From the NCBI GenBank assembly GCA_040757115.1, contig JBFLYA010000105.1, positions 1 through 13,543 on the forward strand: a DNA stretch of 13,543 bases. Reading direction: 5' to 3'. The translations under genes were made by a program, and so were the position numbers. Under the pieces are notes generated by a model. The model made no database searches. It worked only from the letters and a program-made list of their open reading frames with translations, and was not told where the DNA came from. This DNA is from a bacterium. GTDB taxonomy: Bacteria; UBA9089; CG2-30-40-21; SBAY01. Below, in pieces: positions 1-7,230 of the stretch; within the stretch, counting starts at the first letter, position 1, and every line of letters starts with the position of its first letter.

Positions 1-369
1 TTACTCATTAAAATAATAGCCTATTTGATAATATTACAGCTAAAAACCAAAAGGGCTTTTTCAAAATTCACTATTACTCAGATTACAAGAAAAATAAATC
101 GGGAATGCAACTTGCAAACCCTTATCCTAGAGCATTTTCATTTGGCATCCTTCATAACCTAAACAATCTCGTACTAATATGCCACTTTTGGAATTATCAG
201 ATTTAATATTTGATTTTTTTTATTGCCTTACAAGTATTTTTGCATTTTGCTTTGTCCTTTTGATTTTTACATTTTGATATTTGCATTAAACTCCTTGTGG
301 AATATTTCGCACCGGTATCCTCTTGTTTAACAAAGAGTTACTTCTCAAATCAACGCAATTTGGAACACG
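1..369. other. Intergenic region, no supported gene
   Basis: I see no gene here. Plus frame 1 stays open from the window edge to a TAA at 160-162 (53 codons). Its composition is low in information and matches no family I recognise, so it could be the tail of a gene lying to the left or chance. Positions 236-288 hold a T-rich run of loosely repeated short units (TTTGCATT, TTTTGAT, CATTTTGATA), the same style of imperfect short tandem repeat found in most other gaps of this window. A bulged hairpin (CTCTTGTT / AACAAAGAG, 322-339) follows the oxidoreductase gene but lacks a T-tract. Confidence 0.4.
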
Positions 370-1218
370 CTAAACACGTACCCTGTTACTGATAACCTGA
401 TTTCCTACCACTGTAATATATATTGCTGATTCTTTTATCCCATCAATTTCAAGTGTCTGGTTGATTGGGTCGTCGAAAAAGGCGCCTACAGCACAAATGC
501 CTAATCCCATTGAGATGGCAGATAGATAGAGATTTTCAGCAATATGTCCGGCTTCAATCAATGCATAACGGTAGGCACGATGATGATATTTCGATTTTGT
601 CCTGGCAAATATAGCGGTCATAATAAATGCTACCGCAGATTTTCCAACAAACTCTTGTCCTAAACAGTGTTGTGAAAGTTTCTGACGATAGTCTCCCTGT
701 TTTAGTAATTCTAATAAATGGTTTTCAATAGAATAATGGTATATTCCAGGTTTTATACCTTCAACCAGATAAATAACAGGATAAATTTCTATGGGATAAA
801 GTGCCCCGGCAGAAGGTGCGGCTCGTAATCCCTGTGAGCCTTTTCCTTGCGTTATCCCACTGGCATAATAAAGCAAGCAAGATAATTCTTTTAATGAAAT
901 CGGTTTTTGAATAAAATTTCGTCTCGACCTCCTTCTAATAATCGCCTCTTCAACCGATATTCCCCGATATTTAAAATCCTGTGGTAATTTAATCTTTTCT
1001 GCCTCTATGTATTTTTTGAATAAAGGTGGGGTATGTTTATTAGTCTCTCTACCTAAAAGTATATTGAGTAATGTATGTCTACTTTCCTGGTGATATTGTT
1101 CTGCAATATCCAGATTAGGTGCGGAAGTAGCCTCTGGCGGCGCGAACCATTTATTAAAAAATGGGACACTTAAACTTAAAAGTCCAATTTTACTCAGGAA
1201 ATTGCGTCTGGAAAGCAA
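370..1218 (-). CDS. SagB/ThcOx-type nitroreductase-fold FMN oxidoreductase with Tat signal
   Basis: A 282-aa protein of the SagB/ThcOx branch of the nitroreductase superfamily, which contains FMN-dependent dehydrogenases such as the azoline oxidases of peptide natural products. The family pattern is visible: YHQESRH (42-48), RRSRRNF (96-102), APSAGALYP (134-142), GIYHY (158-162), RYALIEAGH (217-225) and GLGICAVGAFFDD (238-250). The N-terminus SRRNFLSK plus a hydrophobic stretch (11-21) is a Tat-type signal, so the folded flavoprotein is probably exported or membrane-tethered. The start is TTG at 1218, preceded by AAGGAAGGG at good spacing, and it is the start that keeps the twin-arginine motif. 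It begins 2 nt after the stop of the small membrane protein gene, so the two are co-transcribed. No thiazole/oxazole cyclodehydratase or precursor peptide gene is visible, so a redox role other than peptide modification is likely. The substrate is unknown. Confidence 0.85.
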   Translation of the reverse strand: MLSRRNFLSKIGLLSLSVPFFNKWFAPPEATSAPNLDIAEQYHQESRHTLLNILLGRETNKHTPPLFKKYIEAEKIKLPQDFKYRGISVEEAIIRRRSRRNFIQKPISLKELSCLLYYASGITQGKGSQGLRAAPSAGALYPIEIYPVIYLVEGIKPGIYHYSIENHLLELLKQGDYRQKLSQHCLGQEFVGKSAVAFIMTAIFARTKSKYHHRAYRYALIEAGHIAENLYLSAISMGLGICAVGAFFDDPINQTLEIDGIKESAIYITVVGNQVISNRVRV

Positions 1219-1220
1219 TC

Positions 1221-1415
1221 TTATCCCTTCCTTTTTAATAATTTATGCCAATTAAAATAAGTATGCCCAAGCACAAAAAATATCGTCAAATAAGCACTAT
1301 ATTTGTGATAAATGAATTGATGTAAGTCTAAATTTACCTGTATCAAACCCGTAATAACAGTTGTAAGGAAAAAGAATATCATAAGAATTGTCCAGAAAAA
1401 TTTTATCCTTGACAT
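1221..1415 (-). CDS. Small two-helix membrane protein, DUF4405/cytochrome b-like
   Basis: A 64-aa protein with two predicted membrane helices (about 7-25 and 38-56). Its second half, HKYSAYLTIFFVLGHTYFNW (37-56), resembles the DUF4405-type membrane segment, in which histidines near the ends of a helix are thought to bind heme. His32, His37, His51 and His57 all lie at helix ends; helix 1 has no histidine, so heme binding would need a dimer or another subunit. It is the first gene of a two-gene unit with the Tat-signal SagB-type oxidoreductase (2 nt apart), which suggests a membrane electron carrier or anchor for that enzyme. The ATG at 1415 lies about 16 nt after the -10 of a consensus promoter and has only a weak AGG upstream. 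The real-gene call is good; the family assignment is moderate. Confidence 0.65.
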   Translation of the reverse strand: MSRIKFFWTILMIFFFLTTVITGLIQVNLDLHQFIYHKYSAYLTIFFVLGHTYFNWHKLLKRKG

Positions 1416-1431
1416 CGTTAGCCTGAATTTT

Positions 1432-1460
1432 ATGATAACATTCTATTTTAATGTTGTCAA
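1432..1460 (-). promoter_or_regulatory. Sigma70-type promoter of the small membrane protein/oxidoreductase unit
   Basis: On the minus strand the -35 box is TTGACA (1460-1455), the spacer is 17 bp and the -10 box is TATCAT (1437-1432). The expected transcript start is around 1425, giving a leader of only about 10 nt before the ATG at 1415. Confidence 0.75.
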
Positions 1461-1658
1461 GTAAATTTTGCCTGGTACAGAAATCTTCTGTTGGGGAGCG
1501 TTCACAATTTGGGACTTGTGGTTAGTTTATAGATTTTTCAAGAAGATTTTGCCATTTTACCCCATTTTTCTACCCCTTTTGTGTCGTTTGACATTTTTAG
1601 CCTATTTAGAGACGCTGACAAACTATTATAATCCTCTACCCAATCTATCATTAGCCAT

Positions 1659-1955
1659 TCAACCCATCCCATCCCTGTTAAATGCCACCCACCGCCGATT
1701 AATCATTTGCCGAGATAATTCAAAAAGGCTACCCACTTCTGCCTGGGTAAAAAGTTTTCTCCCGGATAAATCCCTAAGTTCAAGAAGCCTTATTATCTCT
1801 ACCTCTTTCGAGTCTTCATCTGTAATCTCTATCATATGAGGGATATAGATGGTTATAACCATTTTGTTTTCTTTGGTTATAACCTTTATTTTATCCTCAA
1901 TATTCTTTTCCTCAAGTTTTTCTATAGAATTGCCGATATGTATATTAGATTTCAT
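1659..1955 (-). pseudogene. N-terminal fragment of a helix-turn-helix transposase
   Basis: Ninety-eight codons survive. Residues 57-92 contain LLELRDLSGRKLFTQAEVGS followed by LFELSRQMINRRW, a helix-turn-helix of the kind found at the N-terminus of some large DDE transposases. After RDGMG the frame meets TGA at 1661-1659. A neighbouring frame continues for roughly 40 more codons (WVEWLMIDW...) before the left end of the element, which suggests a frameshift plus a large internal deletion. No catalytic DDE residues remain. The ATG at 1955 is well supported: GGAGG (1971-1967, minus strand) lies upstream at good spacing. A fold-back stem covers the region between ribosome site and start codon. 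The precise IS family is not recognised. Confidence 0.65.
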
Positions 1956-2014
1956 GGGCTTAAATTCCTCCTTTTTATTAGAATCTCTACTAATAATATC
2001 GGAAATTTAAGCCC
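1956..2014 (-). promoter_or_regulatory. Fold-back stem over the transposase start
   Basis: In the leader of the transposase fragment, AATTTAAGCCC (minus strand, 2014-2004) pairs perfectly with GGGCTTAAATT (plus strand, 1956-1966), which touches the ATG at 1955. An inner 7-bp stem pairs 1975-1981 with 1990-1996, leaving the GGAGG ribosome site in an internal loop. Such a fold would hinder initiation on transcripts that include the whole leader, as known for IS10- and IS50-type elements read from outside. The effect here is inferred. Confidence 0.5.
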
Positions 2015-2110
2015 TTCTTTTTAATATTTTTTTCTCCCGCAAATCCCTGCAAAATGTCAAACTAATTTTTTCGCCTACTTCCAATTTTTAGTCCCAAATT
2101 CTGAACGGTC

Positions 2111-2422
2111 TCTGTGAAATAGAAGGACAAATATCCCCCAATTAGGGTGAGAAAAAGAATAAACAGCTCGCTCCTATGGAGCTAATTTGTTATGAGGGAG
2201 ATAATCTTTCTACAAACATATCGCTCCTCTGGAGCTAATATGAATAAAGCTCCGTAGGAGCAATCTGTTTGTAGTATTTCTTTGAACATTCTACATTCTA
2301 CATTCAATATTTTGTAAGTGTTCCGAAATCTCAATCAATATTAGTAACTCAAGACCTAAACGGTTACGAATATCTGTTTCTTGCATTTTATTTAAACCTA
2401 TTTCACAGGTCGAATTTTTTTG
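2111..2422. other. Gap between IS remnant and membrane protein gene
   Basis: No gene is supported. Besides the GCTCC-type hairpin, it holds a short run of ATTCTAC units (2286-2308) and, at 2356-2367 on the minus strand, GTAACCGTTTAG, one base away from the terminal motif that bounds the small elements at 7394-7632 and elsewhere. A consensus promoter begins at its right edge. Confidence 0.5.
2168..2274. repeat. GCTCC-type dispersed repeat: direct copy plus long hairpin
   Basis: A 22-bp unit beginning TCGCTCCT and ending GGAGCTAATNTG occurs at 2168-2189 and again at 2221-2242 with two differences. The second copy is the left arm of a long imperfect hairpin: 2210-2236 pairs with 2248-2274, 23 of 27 positions, around an 11-nt loop. 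The arms start with CTACAAACA and end with GGAGCT. Within each arm the GCTCC and GGAGC halves are themselves palindromic, so smaller alternative hairpins are also possible. No coding potential is seen. Confidence 0.75.
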
Positions 2423-2451
2423 TTGACACAGGATAAGATTTCTGTTAATAT
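2423..2451 (+). promoter_or_regulatory. Consensus promoter abutting the start codon of the 734-aa protein gene
   Basis: TTGACA (2423-2428), a 17-bp spacer, then TAATAT (2446-2451). The ATG at 2461 is only 9 nt past the -10 box, so the transcript would start within about 2 nt of the start codon. No Shine-Dalgarno sequence can fit, which points to a leaderless mRNA. Confidence 0.75.
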
Positions 2452-2460
2452 ATCTTCAGA

Positions 2461-4665
2461 ATGTGCAAAAATGGATATGACAGTCAAAACACTCAAAATA
2501 CAATTTCCTATCAGTCAAGATTATTTTTTAAATCTTTTGACCTTTTCATTGTAAGTTTTGTTATACTTAATCTGGAATTGGCTCTTATAAGATGGCTTCC
2601 AGCATATGTGAGATTATTAAGTTTCTTTAATAATTTTGTCCTTTTAGCCTGTTTTCTTGGAATGAGCATAGGATGTATCGCTTCAAAAAGAAAATTAAAT
2701 CTGTTACCTTATACTCCCTCCATTTTCCTTATTATTATTTTATTGGTATATCTTTTTAATCTTAATATATCCTTTGGAGAGCAACTTTTTAAATCAGAAG
2801 TCTATTTTGGAGCAGAGGGTAAATTGCCTTCATTAGTAAATATGCCTTTTGAATTTCTTATTATTCTCTCTTTTTCCATAGTCGTTTTATCATTCATAGG
2901 ACTTGGACAATTTCTTGGAAATTCTTTTAATAATTTTACCCCAATTAAAGCTTATACCATAAATATCCTTGGAAGTATATTTGGGATTTTATTCTTCTCA
3001 ATCTTCTCTTATCTTTCTCTTTCTCCTACTTACTGGTTTTCAATAAACTTTATTTTGATCTTATACCTTTTAAGGAAAGAGCTCTTTTTCTCTAAATTTA
3101 ATCTGGGAGTAATTTTTTTAACATCAATTATTTTTATTTTTCTCCTGGGGAAAGGAACTCTCTGGTCTCCATATTATAAAATAAAGAAAGAGGTTTTTTT
3201 TGACCCATATCTAAAAATTAATGGTACTGTAATTTCTGTAAATGAGATAACCCACCAGATGGGGCTATCTAATAGGACTATAGGTGGATATCGATATTCA
3301 GTGCCACATTTTTTAATTAAGGATTCTTTAAAGAAAAAATTTGAGAAAGTTCTGATAATTGGTTCAGGCATGGGAAACGATGTCTCACACGCTATAATGA
3401 ATGGAGCAAAAGAGATTGATGCAGTTGAAATTGACCCTTTAATTATAGATATAGGTAAAAAAGACCATCCTGACAAACCTTATTCTGATAAAAGAGTTAA
3501 AATTTATAATGATGATGGAAGGTCATTTTTAAAGAAAAGCAATAAAAAATATGATTTTATTGCTTATGGACTTGTAGATTCATTAACGCTTCTTTCAACA
3601 TTCTCTACTATAAGATTAGAAAATTATCTATTTACAAAAGAAGCATTTGAAGAAGTAAAAGCGCATTTAAATGAAGACGGTGTCTTTGTTATTTACAACT
3701 ATTTTAGAAAAGGATGGTTAGCACTAAAAATATATAGTCTTCTAAAGGAGGTTTTTGGAGAAAATATTTTAGTAATTACATTGCCCTCAATAAAAAATAT
3801 AGATGCTGAAAATCCTATTGACTTTGTAATTTTTATGGCAGGAAATGTGGAAAAAGTAATTAAAAATTTTGAAAAAGGCTCCTTTTATGCTGATATAAAT
3901 ACACCAAAAAATCTTAAAAAAAATGGATTCAATCCCAAAGATTTTAGAAAAGATAGCACCATTGAAATCTTCCCTGTAGAAAACCTGAAATCTTCTAAAA
4001 CTCTTCTTCCATTAGATGACTGGCCATTTCTATACCTTAGAGAGAAAAAAATACCTCCACACAATTTTAAAGGTCTGGCTATTATTTTTCTTCTTTCCAC
4101 CCTTTTTCTGATTATCTTTACAAGTAACGGGAGCAAAAGTTTTTATAGAATTTCCCCTCACTTCTTTTTTTTAGGAACAGCCTTTATGATTTTAGAGACA
4201 GAAAGTATTACTAAATTTGCATTACTTTTTGGTTCTACCTGGGTAAATAACTCCATAGTCTTCCTTTCAATATTAACAATGATACTATTTGCAAATTTGT
4301 ATGTAAGTAAATTCTCTCCTGATAGTCTTAAATTACCGTACATAGCCCTTTTTATTTCACTTCTAATAGGCTATCTGGTTCCTTTCCAAAACTTTTTAGG
4401 GGAAAGCTATACTATGAAAATAATTTATTCAGGTGTAATAGGATTTCTCCCGATACTTTTTGCAGGAATTATTTTTGCAACCTCGTTCAAAAAAAGTAGA
4501 GAGCCACAAAGAGATTTTGGTTCAAATATATTTGGAGCAATTATAGGTGGAATAGTTGAATATCTCTCATTAATTATAGGTTATCATAATCTTTTAATAA
4601 TTGTTGCTTTATTTTATCTTTTATCATTGATTTCAATATTTAAAAAGCAAGAGAATATTAGATGA
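2461..4665 (+). CDS. Polytopic membrane protein with spermidine-synthase-like domain
   Basis: A 734-aa protein in three parts: about seven membrane helices (27-230), a soluble Rossmann methyltransferase-like domain (about 250-530), and a C-terminal block of five or six helices (537-725). The soluble domain shows the SAM/dcSAM-fold glycine loop IIGSGMGND (299-307), the acidic VEIDP (322-326), NDDGRSFL (350-357) and the LDDWPF (518-523) typical of membrane-fused spermidine-synthase-like proteins. The DSSDP-type active-site segment of true aminopropyltransferases is replaced by GLVDSLTLLST (370-380), so polyamine synthesis is doubtful. The real substrate is unknown; a membrane-associated transferase acting on lipid or glycan is a guess. 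The ATG at 2461 is the only good in-frame start before helix 1 and sits at the predicted transcription start. It converges on the DUF2723 gene, with 14 nt between stop codons. Confidence 0.85.
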   Translation: MCKNGYDSQNTQNTISYQSRLFFKSFDLFIVSFVILNLELALIRWLPAYVRLLSFFNNFVLLACFLGMSIGCIASKRKLNLLPYTPSIFLIIILLVYLFNLNISFGEQLFKSEVYFGAEGKLPSLVNMPFEFLIILSFSIVVLSFIGLGQFLGNSFNNFTPIKAYTINILGSIFGILFFSIFSYLSLSPTYWFSINFILILYLLRKELFFSKFNLGVIFLTSIIFIFLLGKGTLWSPYYKIKKEVFFDPYLKINGTVISVNEITHQMGLSNRTIGGYRYSVPHFLIKDSLKKKFEKVLIIGSGMGNDVSHAIMNGAKEIDAVEIDPLIIDIGKKDHPDKPYSDKRVKIYNDDGRSFLKKSNKKYDFIAYGLVDSLTLLSTFSTIRLENYLFTKEAFEEVKAHLNEDGVFVIYNYFRKGWLALKIYSLLKEVFGENILVITLPSIKNIDAENPIDFVIFMAGNVEKVIKNFEKGSFYADINTPKNLKKNGFNPKDFRKDSTIEIFPVENLKSSKTLLPLDDWPFLYLREKKIPPHNFKGLAIIFLLSTLFLIIFTSNGSKSFYRISPHFFFLGTAFMILETESITKFALLFGSTWVNNSIVFLSILTMILFANLYVSKFSPDSLKLPYIALFISLLIGYLVPFQNFLGESYTMKIIYSGVIGFLPILFAGIIFATSFKKSREPQRDFGSNIFGAIIGGIVEYLSLIIGYHNLLIIVALFYLLSLISIFKKQENIR

Positions 4666-4679
4666 AACTTTTGTATATT

Positions 4680-6824
4680 TTATCTTTGTGGTGCAGATAA
4701 AACCAATTCTAAATTCCTTCTTATCTCAGAAGAAGTTGGGGAGATGGTTAATGCCTTTTGTAAGGTAGAAATAGCCTCTTGTTGTCTGCCGGTAAGATGA
4801 TAGCACAAACCTAAAATATTGAGTATATTAGTATCCTCCGGGCTAAGTTTTATTCCTTTTTCAAGTTCCCGCAGGGCATCGGCATATCTTTTTTGATAAT
4901 AATAAGTTATCCCCAGATTATAATAAAGGTCAGGGCTTTTAGAATTTTTCTTAATTGCCTTTTGTAAAAGATCAATTGCTTTGTCATAATTCCCTTTGGC
5001 ATTGTAAATAGAGGACAAGGCGGCTTGATAAGAGGCATTTCTCGGGTCAATCTTGACCGCCATATTCAATTCCTTCAGTGCGTCATCTATTTTTCCCCCC
5101 AGTTGATACCGTTGGCCTAACTCGGCGTGATAATAACTATAAACCAGCATCACTTCATCTGCCCAGACATCCTTATAGATGCGATTGTCAAATACACCTC
5201 GATAATTATACTTAAATTTATCCCCTAAAACTTGCTGGTCTTTTAATTTACTAAGAATTCCCTCCTTAGTCATTGGTGGCGGGATAACCTCTTCTTTTTG
5301 TGTCAGGAAATCGTGGGTAAAATAAATTTGATGTGTATCTTTATTATTATAGATGATATTCTCAAATATCCTGGTATTTCTTTCTTTCAGTCCACAGGTA
5401 ACTTTTATATCCGGATACAGTTTCAGTAACCTTTCCACAAACCAATCTCGAGTCAAAAAAAGCACTGTAAAAACAGGCACATCCATCCTGCATTGTTCTA
5501 CATATTGTAAATACCATAATGGGAAGACATTGTAATCAACTTGATTAAAAAGGATTGAAGATTCTGGTAATTGATTCAATACGTTTTTCCCATAATCATG
5601 GGCAAAATGATAGCGCCTCATATCCGAAGGGTTATAATGGCTAACACAGATTATTATTGGGAAAAGTAAAGTAATCATCGCAATTTGTTTAAACTTCGTC
5701 TGTCCATATTCAATTAAACCTTTCATCCCAAAACCTATCAGGATAGTCAAAACAATATAAGAAGGTAGATGATAAGCTTCATGGTCGATTAGTCCAAAGA
5801 TTACCTTTTGGAAACCAAGTGAATAGACTGTATTCACCAAAAAGATTAGCCCTAAAAAGATAAGTAATTTCAGGCTCGTCTTATAAAGAATAAATATACC
5901 CAATAGGCTTAAAATTCCAAAATAAGGTGTCCATTGCTGGGTTAGTAGCCAGAGATGATGTTTGATGGTATTTAAAACTTGAGGAACAGAAGCCGCAAAC
6001 ATTGTTTCTTTATAGATACTGCCAGTAATCAATCTGAAAAAATTCTTAAAGGTAACAGGATTCCCCCAATCAATCAGAGGTGCTTGAAATCCTCTTATTG
6101 GCAGGTAGAGATAAGGAAGAAGCCCTATAAATAAAAATAGTATCATCTTGCTTAAAACCTTTGGTTTTTCAAATAAAAGAATCTGACGGTCGGTAATCCA
6201 TAAAAAATATAAAATAGCAGGCCCGATGAAGACAAGTAGTAAATGATTAGTCAAGCCTAATCCATAGACAAAGGCTGATAGATAGAGCATACTATCTTTT
6301 TTCTGTCCTTTCCAGGCTAACAAACCCAAAATAGTAGCAGATGAAAAGAAGGCATAGAGTGAATAAACCTCTGCAATAACACATACCTTCCATAAAGTCG
6401 AGGAAAAGGTAAAAATCAAAGCCGTCACTACTGCCACTACTATTTGCAACCTTAATTTTATTAGAATAAAATAAACCATCATAATGGTCAATGCACCAAA
6501 TATGCCAGAAAGTAGATTTACCCGCATAGCGATATTAGCCACTGGCAGATAGGTAAGTAGATGCCCCAGTAATGTCCAGGTAGGGTAACCCGTTGGGTGA
6601 GCAATGCCCAGTGTGGCCGCACAGGTAATAAACTCTCCACTATCACTAAAGGTTACAGTTGGAGCAACAGTTTTTAAATACAAAAAAAATGAAATTAAGA
6701 AAACCCCTATCCCTCCTAAAAATGCCTTTTCACTAATCAGACTGATTTCTATTTCCTGGAGGGGTATTCCTCTTTTTTTCTTTATCTTTTTGGGTAAAGT
6801 TTTAGTTTTTACCTTCTTCCCCAA
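4680..6824 (-). CDS. DUF2723 membrane glycosyltransferase-like protein with C-terminal TPRs
   Basis: A 714-aa protein. A lysine-rich cytoplasmic N-terminus (1-20) precedes about ten membrane helices (34-390), a soluble segment (400-560) and four in-register 34-residue TPR units (564-597, 598-631, 632-665, 666-699). The DUF2723 signature is clear after helix 1: FSDSGEFI (59-66) and GIAHPTGYP (73-81), an acidic and a histidine motif in the first external loop as in GT-C enzymes. DUF2723 proteins are related to protein O-mannosyltransferases and use a lipid-linked sugar donor (family knowledge); the acceptor is unknown here. The start is TTG at 6824, supported by AGGGAG about 8 nt upstream; no ATG occurs in frame before residue 100. 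A likely promoter lies about 215 nt upstream (7042-7070), with a hairpin repeat in the leader. Confidence 0.85.
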   Translation of the reverse strand: MGKKVKTKTLPKKIKKKRGIPLQEIEISLISEKAFLGGIGVFLISFFLYLKTVAPTVTFSDSGEFITCAATLGIAHPTGYPTWTLLGHLLTYLPVANIAMRVNLLSGIFGALTIMMVYFILIKLRLQIVVAVVTALIFTFSSTLWKVCVIAEVYSLYAFFSSATILGLLAWKGQKKDSMLYLSAFVYGLGLTNHLLLVFIGPAILYFLWITDRQILLFEKPKVLSKMILFLFIGLLPYLYLPIRGFQAPLIDWGNPVTFKNFFRLITGSIYKETMFAASVPQVLNTIKHHLWLLTQQWTPYFGILSLLGIFILYKTSLKLLIFLGLIFLVNTVYSLGFQKVIFGLIDHEAYHLPSYIVLTILIGFGMKGLIEYGQTKFKQIAMITLLFPIIICVSHYNPSDMRRYHFAHDYGKNVLNQLPESSILFNQVDYNVFPLWYLQYVEQCRMDVPVFTVLFLTRDWFVERLLKLYPDIKVTCGLKERNTRIFENIIYNNKDTHQIYFTHDFLTQKEEVIPPPMTKEGILSKLKDQQVLGDKFKYNYRGVFDNRIYKDVWADEVMLVYSYYHAELGQRYQLGGKIDDALKELNMAVKIDPRNASYQAALSSIYNAKGNYDKAIDLLQKAIKKNSKSPDLYYNLGITYYYQKRYADALRELEKGIKLSPEDTNILNILGLCYHLTGRQQEAISTLQKALTISPTSSEIRRNLELVLSAPQR

Positions 6825-6869
6825 TTTTTATTCTCCCTTTTATCAAAAATAGATAACTATTTAGCCCTC

Positions 6870-6895
6870 TTTTCTACTTTCTACCCTCTACTTTT
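6870..6895. repeat. Short CTACTTTCTACCC tandem-like run
   Basis: Imperfect repeats of CTACTTT and CTACCCT. The run lies in the presumed 5' leader of the DUF2723 gene. It is of the same kind as the other short-unit repeats in this window but does not fold. Confidence 0.4.
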
Positions 6896-6959
6896 TATAT
6901 AATATAATAGTTATTAACGAAAACTTCTCATAGAACAGATATAGCAACAAGGTTGATGG

Positions 6960-7010
6960 TTGATAGTTTATAGTTGATAGTTTCATAGACTATCAACCAT
7001 CAACTATCAA
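6960..7010. repeat. Hairpin of TTGATAG heptad-like units
   Basis: Left arm 6960-6981 and right arm 6989-7010 pair at 20 of 22 positions around a 7-nt loop; the innermost 9 bp (GTTGATAGT / ACTATCAAC) are perfect. Each arm consists of imperfect TTGATAG/TTGATGG units, which continue outward on the left to 6951. It lies between a minus-strand promoter and the DUF2723 start, so it would be transcribed into that gene's leader. There is no T-tract on either side, so it is not a standard terminator. Confidence 0.8.
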
Positions 7011-7041
7011 CAATACTAATGTGAACTTTTGGTTAATACTT

Positions 7042-7070
7042 ACTATACCATATAAGTATCTCTTTGTCAA
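7042..7070 (-). promoter_or_regulatory. Probable promoter of the DUF2723 gene
   Basis: On the minus strand: TTGACA (7070-7065), a 17-bp spacer, and TATAGT (7047-7042). The start would be near 7035, leaving a leader of about 210 nt to the TTG at 6824. No other minus-strand gene lies between, so the DUF2723 gene is the obvious target. Confidence 0.65.
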
Positions 7071-7170
7071 TTAACTTTATTATATCATTTATCGGGTAGT
7101 CTGGAGACTTTTATTAAATCTTTTTATTATCTCTAAAATATAAAAGTATTATAGCAGTTATTTGGGGGAA

Positions 7171-7206
7171 ATGGTTGGATGGTTTTATGGTTAGATGGTT
7201 GGATGT
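7171..7206. repeat. GGTTGGATGGTT short tandem run
   Basis: Imperfect copies of ATGGTTGG/ATGGTTAG repeat about five times. The run is purine/T-rich on the plus strand and has no matching inverted arm, so it resembles half of a hairpin repeat. Confidence 0.5.
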
Positions 7207-7230
7207 CTTACGATTGGGGCAAAAATTTTG

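Larger units (their letters stand above)
1492..2110. mobile_element. Decayed insertion sequence with terminal inverted repeats
   Basis: The left end has CGTTCACAATTTGGGACT (1499-1516) and the right end its inverted counterpart (2090-2107), 17 of 18 bases matching. A second, subterminal inverted pair lies inside (GTTTGACATTTT at 1586-1597; AAAATGTCAAAC at 2051-2062). Between them is the 5' part of a transposase-like gene on the minus strand. A possible 5-bp target duplication, TCTGT, occurs at 1487-1491 and 2111-2115; the exact outer limits are uncertain because the two ends differ outside the 18-bp core. At about 620 bp it is too short to be an intact IS with a full transposase, so it is an internally deleted copy. 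Confidence 0.75.

Noticed and set aside
85-215. Minus-strand stretch before the oxidoreductase terminus that reads like a short protein (KSDNSKSGILVRDCLGYEG)
   Set aside because: It is about 35 codons, broken by a stop, with no start, ribosome site or recognised family.
1468-2024. Plus-strand reading frames over the IS remnant
   Set aside because: They are antisense to the transposase fragment and terminal repeats and have no protein-like motifs.
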